Below, one piece after another: positions 20,566 through 30,783 of a stretch of 64,000 bases of DNA. A program made the position numbers and the translations under genes. Positions within the stretch are counted from its first letter, which is position 1. Every line of letters begins with the position of its first letter. Source of the DNA: Bemisia tabaci (lineage: Eukaryota > Arthropoda > Insecta > Hemiptera > Aleyrodidae); contig NC_092801.1 of assembly GCF_918797505.1 (NCBI RefSeq), positions 15,562,001 to 15,626,000 on the forward strand, read 5' to 3'. Below the pieces are notes generated by a model. That model was not told the origin of the DNA and ran no database searches. It worked only from the letters and a program-made list of their open reading frames with translations.

Positions 20566-20769
20566 CACCGAAAAAAAACTCCGGCCGTTGAATACTTACC
20601 CACGAGCTACATAGACATACCGTGGGGTACCTCTGGGCTCAAAGGCCGAAAGTTTTGGGCGTAGCACCAGGTGCAATCGAAGCTTCGGCTTCAGCACCCG
20701 GAACTTTCTGCCTCTGAGCCCGAAACGGACGGTACATCTAGATAGTCCGTTACTTTTTTTTCTTCAGTG
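20566..20769. mobile_element. Element GG, CACCG/CAGTG ends
   Basis: It starts CACCGAAAAAAAACTCCGG and ends TTTTTTTTCTTCAGTG. TG flanks both sides (20564-20565 and 20770-20771). The interior has a small inverted repeat (CCTCTGGGCTCAAAGGCCG against CTGCCTCTGAGCCC). Only the ends resemble families C, G and H. Confidence 0.7.
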
Positions 20770-20778
20770 TGACACCAA

Positions 20779-21017
20779 CACTGGAAAAAAAAAACACATT
20801 GGATCTAGAGTCCAGACTCTTAAAAACATCGACAAGAAAAAGTACTCTTGATTCAATCAGAATCTAGCTCAAATAAAGAACCAAGCCTCTTAATTTAAGC
20901 GGATTTAGTTTTGATTCAAGCAAAAATCCGATTGATTCAAGAGTATTTTTTCTTGTCAATGTTTTCAAAAGTCTGGACTCTAGATCCAATGTGTTTTTTT
21001 TTTTTTTTTTTCCAGCG
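20779..21017. mobile_element. Family C fold-back MITE, CACTG ends
   Basis: It starts CACTGGAAAAAAAAAACAC and ends TTTTTTTTTCCAGCG. AA flanks both sides (20777-20778 and 21018-21019). Confidence 0.85.
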
Positions 21018-21220
21018 AAGGCTGCGACTGAGGTCGCCCTTTCGGGTGATTTATCCCGCTACTCGGACTATTTAAATCAAGAGGTTTCATCTGCATTGTG
21101 ACCACTCGATTTTTAAGTATCGAAAAGTGAATTTTTAGCCTCTTGCCTGGTGATCAAAAAGTGAGTCCGAACTTTTTTCCACCATAAGACTCCATGTAAT
21201 TTTGAAACTTTGAACAAGTA

Positions 21221-22085
21221 TAGGGCCGGATTTACCTCCTTGCCGCCCATTCGCCGCCTATATTTTGCCGCCTTCCTCTCATTCGTTTTAAAACATCAAT
21301 GAATACCATCAAGTAAACGTGCCGGAGGGAGAGACGCGTTTACTTGTGTTGGACACATTTTTTGCGAAAACCCCGTTAACACTTCTAGCAAAAGTTCACG
21401 GAACTTTGCGCAAAAGTTAAGTTCCGTAAACCTATCTCTGTGTAGACAAAGCCTTCCATTTATAAGAAATGAACGAAAACATTAAGAAAGAACAAACATA
21501 AATGTGGCTTAATAATATTAACTTCCGCCGCCCGCCGAGCTGCCCGCACTGTGTTGGGCGCAATGCGTGAAGTATTCGTGCAGTCTTGTAGGCGCTATGC
21601 GTCTCGCGCTGACCGCTGCTGAGCGCACTGTTTTTGGCGCAATGCGTGAAGTATTCCCACAGTCTTGTAGGCGCTATGCGTTTCACGCCGACCGCTGCTG
21701 AACCCCCTGTGCTTGACGCAATGCGTGAAGTATTCATGCAGTCTTCCAGGCCCTAATACGCGTTTCATGCCGATCGCCGCGCCGAGGGCTTCTTCTTATC
21801 ATCTTAAGTCCTCGTCATTATTGCTCGCTGCGCCGTGCCGTGCCAGGCCAAATAGCGTGTTTGCTTTCTTTTTTAACTCAGCTAATAAAAGGTGCTGTCT
21901 CTGGTATCACCGAAAGACGACAAAATTAGAAATCACTATACTCTCAAGAATTCAGAGGTTTCGTCGCCTTTTCTCGTTTGTAATTTTTTTCTGAATCAGA
22001 TTTTTTTATACGTTTATTTAAACAAATTGCAAAATTTGCCGCCAAGATCCACGGCCCATGTGGCCACCCCCTGAATCCGGCCATG
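21221..22085 (+). mobile_element. Family J hAT-like element
   Basis: It starts TAGGGCCGGATTTACC and ends CTGAATCCGGCCATG. AACAAGTA (21213-21220) and AACAAGTG (22086-22093) are an 8-bp TSD with one mismatch. The interior carries repeated GCGCAATGCGTGAAGTATTC and GTAGGCGCTATGCG words. At 865 bp it is too short for a transposase and has no long frame. Confidence 0.85.
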
Positions 22086-22636
22086 AACAAGTGCTACTTT
22101 AAGTAGCAAAAACTGCACCTATCCCATTTGTCCCTCAAGCCCCTCAGTTAAAGTACTGAAGTAAAAAATAAGATAACACAGAACGTTCAAATAGAGCTTA
22201 AACAATTGAATAACAGTAAGAAATAAAGAATTAAAAGCATATGCTCCACAACCTACAAGTCAAACAAATCAGCTGTCGGTGTAAATTCTGGTAATTTGGT
22301 CAAAATCTTGCCTTTGACCCTAGCCCTCCAAATTCTGTCGTACCTCGAAATCACTTATCGTGCATACTTACGGGGAGCATGAACATGGTCATCCATGCCC
22401 ATTCTGAATGAGCGTGAATGAATCGATTTTGAATCATGATCGTACATAGAAATCAGGGACGCCAAACGGACTGACACATTTTTTCAAGGACGTATCTTTT
22501 AACTCCACCTTAAAACGCCAAGAAATTACGAAATGATAAGAGAGAGAGTCACAACAGCCCGAATGCAGACAACAATAAACGTATCACCTCTGTTGTTAAC
22601 TTTATCGGCCATACTTTATCGAATTTCGTAAAACTT
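22086..22636. other. Intergenic stretch
   Basis: No feature recognised. Confidence 0.3.
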
Positions 22637-22885
22637 TTTCTTACCGGCTTCTCTAAAAATTGTTGATATTTCACTACAGCTGGTTCAAGCAACCGTTCAT
22701 CGTCAGGTGGTTAAAAAATGTATAAAAACTAAAATGAAGCCACTCACGATCGCGAAAACGCATCGTAATTTTAGTATTTATACATTTTTTCAACCACCTA
22801 ACGATGAGCGGTTGCTCGAAACAGCTGTAGTGAAGTATCAACAACAATTTTTAGAAAAATCGGTAAGAAAAAGTTTTAAGAAGAA
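22637..22885. repeat. Fold-back element V
   Basis: AACTTTTTCTTACCGGCTTC (left) and CGGTAAGAAAAAGTTTT (right) are inverted. The pairing continues through the arms, with TTGATATTTCACTACAGCTG against CAGCTGTAGTGAAGTATCAA. A 45-bp spacer separates the arms. Confidence 0.78.
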
Positions 22886-23230
22886 CAATAAAAGTCCTGG
22901 TTGTTTTATGTCTCCTCTAGCCTTGTATTCTAGTGTGTTTTTATTGTTGAAATTACGAAATTTCAATTTTTCTACAGAACAAATTTTACAATGACAACAC
23001 TTCCCCTCGCAAGGGGAGCGAGAAAGTAGGAAATAAAATAATATCGAAAAAACTCAAATGGTTCCAAAACCTAGCGAGAGTAAGAACACTCGACTTCGAC
23101 GCGAAACGCACCGCGGTCGATGCAGGCGCTGCGCTAATCGTGCACCAATTAGACAATGACATCACGCTTTCGGTCCCGATAACCCCCCCGACCCCCAATG
23201 CCCATTGCCCCCTCCCCCCCCCCCCAACTT
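22886..23230. other. Low-repeat sequence upstream of a possible promoter
   Basis: This stretch and the next lack the repeat families that fill the window. It ends in a C-rich run (23181-23225). No coding frame is supported. Confidence 0.35.
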
Positions 23231-23317
23231 ATCCTTCGTGAGACGTCGCTTTCCTGCCCGCTCGACGCCGCTCCTCAGTCAACAGCCAAGCGCCGACCAG
23301 ATCAGCTGATCGTGCCG
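23231..23317 (+). promoter_or_regulatory. Possible core promoter region
   Basis: Three copies of the arthropod initiator core TCAGT occur in about 60 bp (near 23275, 23318 and 23331), in GC-richer, repeat-free DNA. No clear TATA box is seen. The call depends on the downstream splice-donor-like site and is tentative. Confidence 0.35.
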
Positions 23318-23580
23318 TCAGTTCTCTCCGTCAGTTCGCGGTTTCTCGTAATTTTTCGATTATGAGTGTGGATTGTTCCTGATTTTTGGGATTTTTTTCA
23401 GCCGCCGTTCCGGCGGTTTTCGAATCCGCGTGCGTGGGTTTTAAATCCGACAGTGTTTTGATTATTTTTTTCCCGCCCTCTTTCGGTTGTGTTCACGCCC
23501 TTTGGATTAAGTTGTGTGGTTGTGTCGAGGATAGTGTGAGCTGATCTCCTGATCGAGAATCGTGAACCTTTCGCTTACCG
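23318..23580 (+). other. Possible 5' untranslated first exon with splice donor
   Basis: The block starts at initiator-like TCAGTT motifs, lacks a long frame (only a 6-codon ATG frame at 23362-23382) and ends TCGCTTACCG followed by GTAAGGGTGA, a good donor at 23580/23581. The stretch is GC-balanced and repeat-free, unlike most of the window. This is what a non-coding first exon of an insect gene with a long first intron looks like. No downstream exon could be identified. Confidence 0.35.
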
Positions 23581-24718
23581 GTAAGGGTGATTTTTGTTTG
23601 GCTCGATTTCCGATTATCCCCCTTCTTTTCCTTTTGGTTTTTAAATAATTCGGCATATTTATATGAGACGAACGTGAGTTCAATTGAGAAAATTAACTAA
23701 ACCTTAAAATTTAGAGAATTGCTACGCCACCCTTTTAGTATTTCCAATTTTCTGGCTAATGTGACTAATTTAACTCTCAAAAGACGAATCTGCGACATCA
23801 TTCACAGCGAAGCGACGATGTATATCTAGATGAGACGAACAGAATCAGATTTAAAAAATTAAGATGTCACCTAAAAAAAAAAAAAAATCTAAATTAAAAT
23901 GTAAAAAAAACGTTATGAGCCATCCGCCACTTTTAATTGAATGGTTAATGAATTAAACCTAAAAATGGATAAATTAAAAGACCATTAAAGCAAGTCATCA
24001 AATAGAAATTAAGTCTCAGAAAACGATAAACCTGTCGTTTCGCTGAGCTTTTGAAGTGAAGCGTTGACGGTATCAGAAAAGAAAAAGGAAACCAGTAGAA
24101 ATGGCTGTGCATGAAACTGCGGAATGGGCTTAAACGAAACAAAAAAGATACTCCGCAACCTCATCGAGGTTTTTCCTACGTTGGCGCAGGCGGAGCGTGA
24201 TACAGTTGAGTACGCAAATTTTAACTGCATCGTAAAATCTTAAGGTCAACCATGCTGAAAAGCAAAACCAAAAAAAAAGAGAAAGAAATTTAGTAAATAT
24301 CAAGGGACAACAAATTGATTTCAAAGTATGTATCAGAAGCTGCGTGTATTCTCTGGTGTTGAATCAGTGACTAGTGGTGGAATTTACCAGCGCGGGCCGC
24401 CCGCTCAAAAATTGTAATTTTGGCGGCCCCCCCCCCCCCCCCAACCCCCTATATATAAACCCCGCTCCTGATAGCTCAATTATTAAGGAATGATGTTCTC
24501 TAGTCGCGGAAATCAACAGTCGAACTTCTGTGCGCTTGATTATGCATAAAATTGTTTTTAAAAATAAACATTTGCACTGCATTTAGGTTTACGTGTGTAG
24601 TAAATTATGTTTTCGTATCTGAAAGAAAGCATGAAAACATTTTTACAAAAAATTAAAAATTTCAACAGACGACTGGGTCCCCTAGAGCCGTGGGCCCGCC
24701 GGCCCTGACGGCCCTACA
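23581..24718. other. Intergenic or intronic stretch
   Basis: AT-rich with an A-rich run at 23873-23887, a C run near 24427-24442 and no recognised repeat ends. If the upstream exon is real, this would be intron. Confidence 0.35.
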
Positions 24719-24858
24719 TTTGGACTGCATTTTGCAATTTGGACCTATAAATTCTGGCTCTTCTGGAAAAACACTTATGTGCATAGGGAAACTAATGACA
24801 AATGCGTTGTTTTTAAACCGGGCTAGAATCTATAGGTCCAAATTGCAGAATGCAGTCC
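24719..24858. repeat. Family N fold-back repeat
   Basis: The left arm TTTGGACTGCATTTTGCAAT and the inverted right arm CAAATTGCAGAATGCAGTCC flank TGTGCATAGGGAAACTAATG. A family W element starts directly at its right edge. Confidence 0.78.
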
Positions 24859-24862
24859 ATTT

Positions 24863-25114
24863 GGACCGAGTTTAACAGAAAGGAACCAAGCCACATCAGC
24901 TATTGCCAAATTACATTGGATGAATTCATTTTTTATATGAAAACGGTCGGGCGGACTTTCGTGCAAATTTCAGTGAATTTTTCCATAGTACGACGCAAAT
25001 TCCATAAAAGTTCCAAAGGAATACGCACAAACGTTCTCTCGTAAAAAATTGACTTGCCCGGTTTAATTTGGCAATAGCTGATGTGGCTTGGTTCCTCTCT
25101 GTTAAACGCGGTCC
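24863..25114. mobile_element. Family W MITE, 4-bp TSD
   Basis: It starts GGACCGAGTTTAACAGAAAG and ends CTGTTAAACGCGGTCC. Inverted arms run through GGAACCAAGCCACATCAGC. ATTT flanks both sides (24859-24862 and 25115-25118). A second copy is at 30081-30333. Confidence 0.82.
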
Positions 25115-25118
25115 ATTT

Positions 25119-25446
25119 AAGCTACTGTGTGTCATTCTTCTTTCTCTACAAAAGAGGAAAATGTACTTGTGATCATAATTCATAGCGCAATAACTCGACG
25201 CGTCGTGATGAACTGCAACGCTGTTTCGAACTTTCATGGAATGCACTTCTCGCCTCGGTGTCCTTGACCAATTGCAGCAGGCAGCTTCATCAATATGTGA
25301 CGATGCGTTATTTTTATCTATTTTCTTCTTCGTGACCACTGTTGCGTAAAAAAATAGTAGTGAAATCTTCGGCACGTGTTGGAATGTAATGGCACGCAAA
25401 TTATGAGCAAAACTGCCTATATGTACGTCGTAAAAATCGTCGCCTA
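25119..25446. other. Spacer covered by a long minus-strand frame of doubtful status
   Basis: A 190-codon minus-strand frame (24926-25498) crosses this stretch but also runs through family W and part of X. No domain was recognised in the roughly 110 residues unique to it. Confidence 0.3.
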
Positions 25447-25550
25447 CCTGACATAAAGGCGTAACTACACTCTGCAATGAACCCTGTCCTCCATACAATT
25501 CAATGCTTTTCCGGGCTCATCTCAATGTGTAGGCACGCCCTTATGTCAGC
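25447..25550. repeat. Small fold-back X
   Basis: CCTGACATAAAGGCGTAACT and GGCACGCCCTTATGTCAG are inverted ends about 100 bp apart. A relative lies at 34568-34676. Confidence 0.6.
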
Positions 25551-26619
25551 CAAGCGACGAAATATTCATGAATTCTCTGATACTCGGTTCCACTATTTCC
25601 TATGTTTCTATCTATTCCGCTGAAATGTTGTTGAAAGTTTAAAATCTTGTAAAGCTCTGAATGTGCGAATGCAATTTTCTTGAGTGGTGTTGTGTGAATT
25701 CAGTGTGTAAAAAATATTAGTACACACTTCAAAATTCCTAATGCACACATTGTGCGGCATTGCAGCTCGGCGAACATTTTCTTTCATTATATAAATCACA
25801 AAATCAAAGTAATTAATTGTGTTTAATCATTTTACTTTATGCGTTAAAAATCTAAAGTGTGTCTTTCAAAAGTTTTTCAAAACTTATTTGATTAAATTTT
25901 ACCTTCCACGCGTAAATGTTCAGAAAAATAAGTTCTTTTTCAATTAAATTATAACCGTAAAGAATATACCTTTTTTAAAATGTAACAGTTTCTTAAAGGG
26001 TTTTCCCCTTAACAGTTGTTGCTATTTAGGACCGACTCAATCGTTTTAAAAGCGTGTCTCAAATATTCTTAGAAAAATTGTCAAAATTTCCATTTTAAGA
26101 AACCTTTTTTCCTAGATACATGTTTTTAAGTAAAATGCGCGTCTGGTAAAATTTACGTAAGTATATAGAGGCCTTCAAAAACAGAGTGCAAAACCAACAT
26201 TTTGAAATTTTTTGCTTCTATTAAGTTAAGAATCTAAATTTTTGTATCTGCACTCACTCTTCATATTTTCTGCAAAAACCTAAGATCTAGCTTAAGATGC
26301 TGAAGATGAACTAACTGACTTTTCAAAAGTTTGCTAACATTTTTGTCAAACATTTCAAATTATGAAAAGCCCCTGCACATTGTTCAAGCATTTTCAACAC
26401 TTTTTAAAATTTAAATTTTAACTCTTGTAATGAATACTAAAAAAAATGTCTCTTGAAACAGGAATTTCAACAGTGGTCTTTATAAATTTAACGTATTTTT
26501 CCATAAATTTCAAGAGGAGTCTCTTTGAAATTTACAATTTTTTAGGCTTGTTTCTAACAGTCGTCGCCACTTCAGAAATCGCGGTTTTTTTTCTTATTCT
26601 TCTCTTTATTTGTCTTTTT
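25551..26619. other. AT-rich intergenic stretch
   Basis: No repeats with clear ends, RNA genes or supported coding frames in about 1.07 kb. Confidence 0.4.
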
Positions 26620-26865
26620 AATCCGATAAATAGCTTTGACTTAACGTTCACCCCGATTCAAAGTTGATCGCCGGCATATTTCATCGTGACCTCATCCAAC
26701 ATCCAAGCGTGAATACTGCTCACAATGAGTTGTTTACTAGTAGTCCCACTCGACGACTCGATTTTGCCAGTGACCTTATTCCACCCAATAAATCTAGTTT
26801 TATTTTAATATGTTCTCCCTCCCTGACTCACTCCTCTTCGCACCGAATTTTTTACCATGTCTGGA
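26620..26865. repeat. Family Y repeat (uninterrupted copy)
   Basis: Words CGTTCACCCCGATTCAAAG, GCGTGAATACTGCTCACAAT and CACCCAATAAATCTAGTTTT recur in the same order at 33500-34095, where element Z interrupts them. This copy gives the empty site CGTGACCTCATCCAACATCC for that insertion. Confidence 0.72.
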
Positions 26866-26912
26866 AGTAGCCTCTCGGGAAGAGGCCTCCAATAAAACGC
26901 ACGTTAGATCTG

Positions 26913-27990
26913 GCGGGCTGATAGATTGAAATTGATAGATAAACCCCGGTAAAAATTGGCGATAGGAGCTGCGTTTCAAAATACCATAGGAGTTCTTATA
27001 GCGGACTAAAGAAACGCTATTGAAAATCATATAGCTGGCTGTAGAAAGCGGAGCGAATCATATAGCCGGGCTATACGAAGCTATAAAAAAGTATACAGTC
27101 GGGCTATAGTTCCTATCGCCGGGCTTTACCCTTTATCGCCATTGGCTTTAAAAGGCTATCAGAAATTGTGTAGAAATTCGTGTGCTTTGGAAATCATTAA
27201 GTTTGATACGGAACTACCTTAATATTTACAAAAGCACACATAATATTTTCCTTTAAAACATATTTTTTTTTTCATCAATTAAATTGAGAATAGTCCATAC
27301 AGAGTGTGCAAACATTTCAAAATCATGAGTTGAAAAACGCTGACTCCGCGAGATTAAATATTAGAGCCTAACACAAAGCGGAGCGGCGACGCACTGGCGC
27401 CTACAAACCTAACAGGGATACTTCACGCATTGCGCAATGCGTGAAGTATCCCTGTTAGGTTTGAAGGCGCCAATGCGCGTTTCGCGCTGGCTGCCCGCCC
27501 GCCGCGCCGCAGCGTCCACGGCGCTTGAAGCAACTATTTCACACCAGAGGTATTACACAGTGTCATAAAAAATTGAAGGCGCTCCAACATATTAAGAATG
27601 ACAGTCATCCTCAAAAGTACGGAGCTTTCCTCGCAAAATAAATCAAGATACTACGGCACATAAAGAGAGCGGTAGTCCAAAAACTAACTAAGTCCTAGTA
27701 TCCGTATTTAGTAACGTTTAGCATAAACTTTATCGTCTGGCTGTTGCTGAATCGCCATCGGCTATAAAAGGCTATAAGAAATTGTACAGCCGGCTATACA
27801 GAAGCTATTGGAAATCTTACAGCCGGCTTTAGGTCTATGGTATTTTGGAACACACATTCTACTGCCAATTTTTACCAGGGAAGCGATAGATAAAGAAGAC
27901 ATAGTGAGTATGGAGCGATCTTATTGGTTAATTTGCGTGATTCTTATAGACTATGGGGATAAATGGTGGAATAACCATAGGGTCTCTCGT
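26913..27990. mobile_element. Family E element split by element I and truncated
   Basis: The left part (26913-26943) is GGCGGGCTGATAGATTGAAA and following bases. The right part resumes at 27881 with AAGCGATAGATAAAGAAGAC and runs to GGGTCTCTCGTGG, where family L takes over. Half of E is missing. Confidence 0.78.
26944..27880. mobile_element. Element I nested in family E
   Basis: It starts CCCCGGTAAAAATTGGC and ends GCCAATTTTTACCAGGG. AA lies on both sides (26942-26943 and 27881-27882), and removing the element with one AA restores the E sequence GATAAAGCGATAG. The interior is rich in TATAGCCGGCTAT words. A strong central palindrome (AGGGATACTTCACGCATTGC and its complement) lies at 27413-27462. 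Confidence 0.87.
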
Positions 27991-27992
27991 GG

Positions 27993-28262
27993 TAATATAT
28001 TGACGGTGTAAGTCGGCAATCACATAACTCGTTTGCGGTGTCTGAAAATCTCCGCCTCTACATATGTTATTTTTTTAAAGGAGAACAAACGGACATCATT
28101 CCTTGAAGTTTTTGCAGAATTTTCTTCGCACAGAGAAGTAAAATCTCGGCAGTTTTAAAGAATTTCCGTTGAGTAGTTTTCCGTTTAAAAAATAAAGTAT
28201 GACAGGAAGTCTGCGATGTCGCAAACCGAGTTATGTGATTGCCGACTTACACCATCGATATG
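27993..28262. repeat. Family L fold-back repeat (inverted relative to 31614)
   Basis: It starts GACGGTGTAAGTCGGCAATC and ends GATTGCCGACTTACACCATC. The inside carries GTCTGAAAATCTCCGCC and GACAGGAAGTCTGCGATGTC. Confidence 0.85.
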
Positions 28263-28903
28263 GTACTTTTTTCTCTGACACACCGAACAGTTCGACCTGG
28301 AACTTTGTTTTTTCACGGCACCAAGAGTCATAATTCAAATTTAAAAAACGAAATTCCACGTCGAATTATACCGTGTTTTTGAAAAATGAAGTCTCATGTA
28401 TTACCCATCAATCTCTTCAGAAAATCTGGAGAGTTGATTTCTGAAATGTTCGACTCATTTTTCCTTGTTTTCGAGATATTTTCGATGAAAAATGAGCCCC
28501 ACGTTATTTTCCATAAGGGGCCCAGAGGGTGGGTACCAGGCGGATCAGCCAATCAGAGACGACTCGCATAATTATAGGGGGTGCCACTCGGCCTGCAATT
28601 CTATTGCTGCTCTTGTTTTCTTTTTGGTATCCTCTTGAAAAATACAATTCGAGAGGAGATTTTCTAACTTCGGAACTGGCAACCGAGATCATGGTTAGGT
28701 ACTTTTACCATTGTTGACACCATTGTAGGCACTCCTGCGTGCGTGGTAAGGAAGAATGAAGAGGGCGGACACCTTTTAGTTCATCGTGCAAATTTGAGGA
28801 GAACCCATTAGTCACGAAGTGTTTTACACTGTAAAATGACTCGTGAAGTCATAAACATCCGATAAGTCTCGCATCGATGACTGTCGTTTTGACCGGCAAG
28901 ATA
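28263..28903. other. Intergenic stretch with repeat LL at its left edge
   Basis: About 28263-28365 (TTTTTTCACGGCACCAAGAG) matches 51798-51900 (TTTTTTTACGGCACCAAGAG). The remainder is unassigned. Confidence 0.45.
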
Positions 28904-29156
28904 CTGCCGTGCTAAGGAAAAACGCCGTATGAGCCTTCAGGTGTTGCCAAATTTCCTTCGATAAAATACGAAATTCCTGGAAAACTTGTGGATATTTGTA
29001 TACTAATATTTTACAGGATTTCAATCACAATTTAATCTATAGCATCTGAAAATGTCGAGGGAAAATATTAACAAGTTTCCTGAAAAAGTTACATTTTACT
29101 GGAGGAAATTCGGCAACTCTCGAATGTTCATACGGTGATCCTTCTTAGCACGGCAG
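28904..29156. mobile_element. Family A MITE
   Basis: It starts CTGCCGTGCTAAGGAAAAAC and ends ATCCTTCTTAGCACGGCAG, 253 bp long. Confidence 0.88.
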
Positions 29157-29443
29157 AATAGCGAAGGCAATTAGTCCCTATTGACTCTGCTAATTGCAAA
29201 AAAGTATTCCCATCAAGATCTTCAAGGATTCTTAGCTCTATTCAGATTAGTGACTTGCCAAAGTAAGCATCTTCATTATTGAGCCATGAAGACTTGAGAT
29301 CATAACTAGGAAACTTTCGCAGAGAGGGCCCGTCAAAACCGAGGATATCTCTTAAGTAATTAAGAAGTAAAAAAAAAAAAAAGCTTTTGTGAGGTTGCTG
29401 ATTATCAACAATTTTTAAACTTTTCTTCCGTGAATCCACCTTA
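29157..29443. other. Spacer between two family A copies
   Basis: It contains an A run (29369-29381) and nothing else recognised. Confidence 0.3.
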
Positions 29444-29695
29444 CTGCTGCTGAAAGAGAACACCGTAGGAACATTCAAGAGTTGCCTAATTTCCTCCGAT
29501 AAAATGTTTATTTCTGAGGAAAGTTGTGAATATTTTTACTTGGAGCTTTTCAGGCACTTCAGATGAAACCACGAACAAAATTCTCTGAACAATTGGAAGA
29601 AAAATATTCACAAACTCTCCCGGAAATTCGTGATTTGTCCAATGAATTTTGGCAACGTCTGAATGCTCATACGGCGCTTTTCCTCAGCACGGCAG
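29444..29695. mobile_element. Family A MITE
   Basis: The left arm is diverged (CTGCTGCTGAAAGAGAACAC). The right arm is good (CGCTTTTCCTCAGCACGGCAG). Length 252 bp. Confidence 0.8.
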
Positions 29696-29780
29696 ATTTC
29701 ACGTGTCGAATTTTTTCTTGTGTTTTTTTATTTTTTTTTATTTTTTTAACACAGAACTCAACTATTTATCCCCTTTGAAC

Positions 29781-29956
29781 CAGTGGGATGGCCGGTGGCG
29801 TACTTTGCTGTATATCGATTCATCTGTCATTTAAACCCATGGAAAAGGATCCATAAACAGGGTGTTCGCATCGCAACAAACACCCTAATAGTCGATTCTT
29901 TACCAAGGCTTCCAATTGGGAGATATCGATGATCGATCAGTCACGCCTCGCCACTG
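29781..29956. mobile_element. Family B hAT-like MITE
   Basis: It starts CAGTGGGATGGCCGGTGGCG and ends CACGCCTCGCCACTG. CTTTGAAC (29773-29780) and CTTTAAAC (29957-29964) are an 8-bp TSD with one mismatch. The central palindrome has a few extra bases (GTTCGCATCGCAACAAACAC). Confidence 0.83.
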
Positions 29957-30080
29957 CTTTAAACCCTTCTATAAATACATTTCAGATTCTGAAAGATACA
30001 CCCGAAAAACTATATCATATACATATTAAAAAGTTCAAAGCTTGGTTTCCTTAAAACAGATGACACGCAACAGTTAAATT

Positions 30081-30333
30081 GGACAACGTTAAGCAGAAAG
30101 GAACCATGCCGCATCATCTGCTACCAAACGCAATTGGGCAATCTAATTTTTTAAATGAAAACTGTTGTGCGTATTTTTGTGTAAATTTCAGTGAATTTTC
30201 CGCAAAGCACGAAGCAAATCCCTTCAAATTGTCGAATGAATGCGTACACAGGTTCTCTTGTAAAAAATTAAATCGCCCAGTTAAATTTGGCCACGAGTGA
30301 TGTGGCTTGGTTCCTTTCTGCTAAACGCGATCC
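30081..30333. mobile_element. Family W MITE, 4-bp TSD
   Basis: It starts GGACAACGTTAAGCAGAAAG and ends CTGCTAAACGCGATCC. AATT flanks both sides (30077-30080 and 30334-30337). Confidence 0.82.
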
Positions 30334-30724
30334 AATTCACTCAGGCTGTTCTTAAAAGATCCGCAAGGAAAGCTTGAATTCGCGAACATCTCGTCACACC
30401 GAACGTGACTTGGACAGTGTCCAATGAGTTATAGCACCGTTCGCACGAAAAAAATAATTACATGGAAGGGTCATTAAGTTCAGTCGCTCCAGAAAAGTCC
30501 GTAGATAAAAATCGAGGTGCATTGCTTAATTATTACGTAACGCAGAGCTCGTGTTACGGAATTGATAGCCCTTGCACATCTTCCATTCGACAAGCACTAA
30601 TTAGCATTCCGGGGAGATCAACGGACCTTACAAAGCGCGTACAATAAAAAATGAGATGACTAAGGAGGACCAAAGTTGGGAAAAAATACTTTTTGCTTTT
30701 TTTATCCGACTTGCACGTGCTGTA

Positions 30725-30732
30725 TGACGTCA
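30725..30732. promoter_or_regulatory. CRE-type palindrome TGACGTCA
   Basis: A perfect full-site ATF/CREB-type motif. A second identical site lies 51 bp downstream. Binding is inferred from sequence only. Confidence 0.35.
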
Positions 30733-30775
30733 CTGATGAAGAAGGTGCAATGCCGGAGGGTCGTGACCGTATTTA

Positions 30776-30783
30776 TGACGTCA
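30776..30783. promoter_or_regulatory. Second CRE-type palindrome TGACGTCA
   Basis: Identical to the site at 30725-30732, in CpG-richer DNA. The surrounding bases (TATGACGTCA) also match, so the pair may derive from one fold-back or a duplication. Confidence 0.35.

Noticed and set aside
24926..25498. 190-codon minus-strand frame, the longest ATG-type frame apart from the MULE fragment
   Set aside because: Its C-terminal third is family W read in reverse and its N-terminus overlaps fold-back X. No domain, and the composition is that of AT-rich chance sequence.
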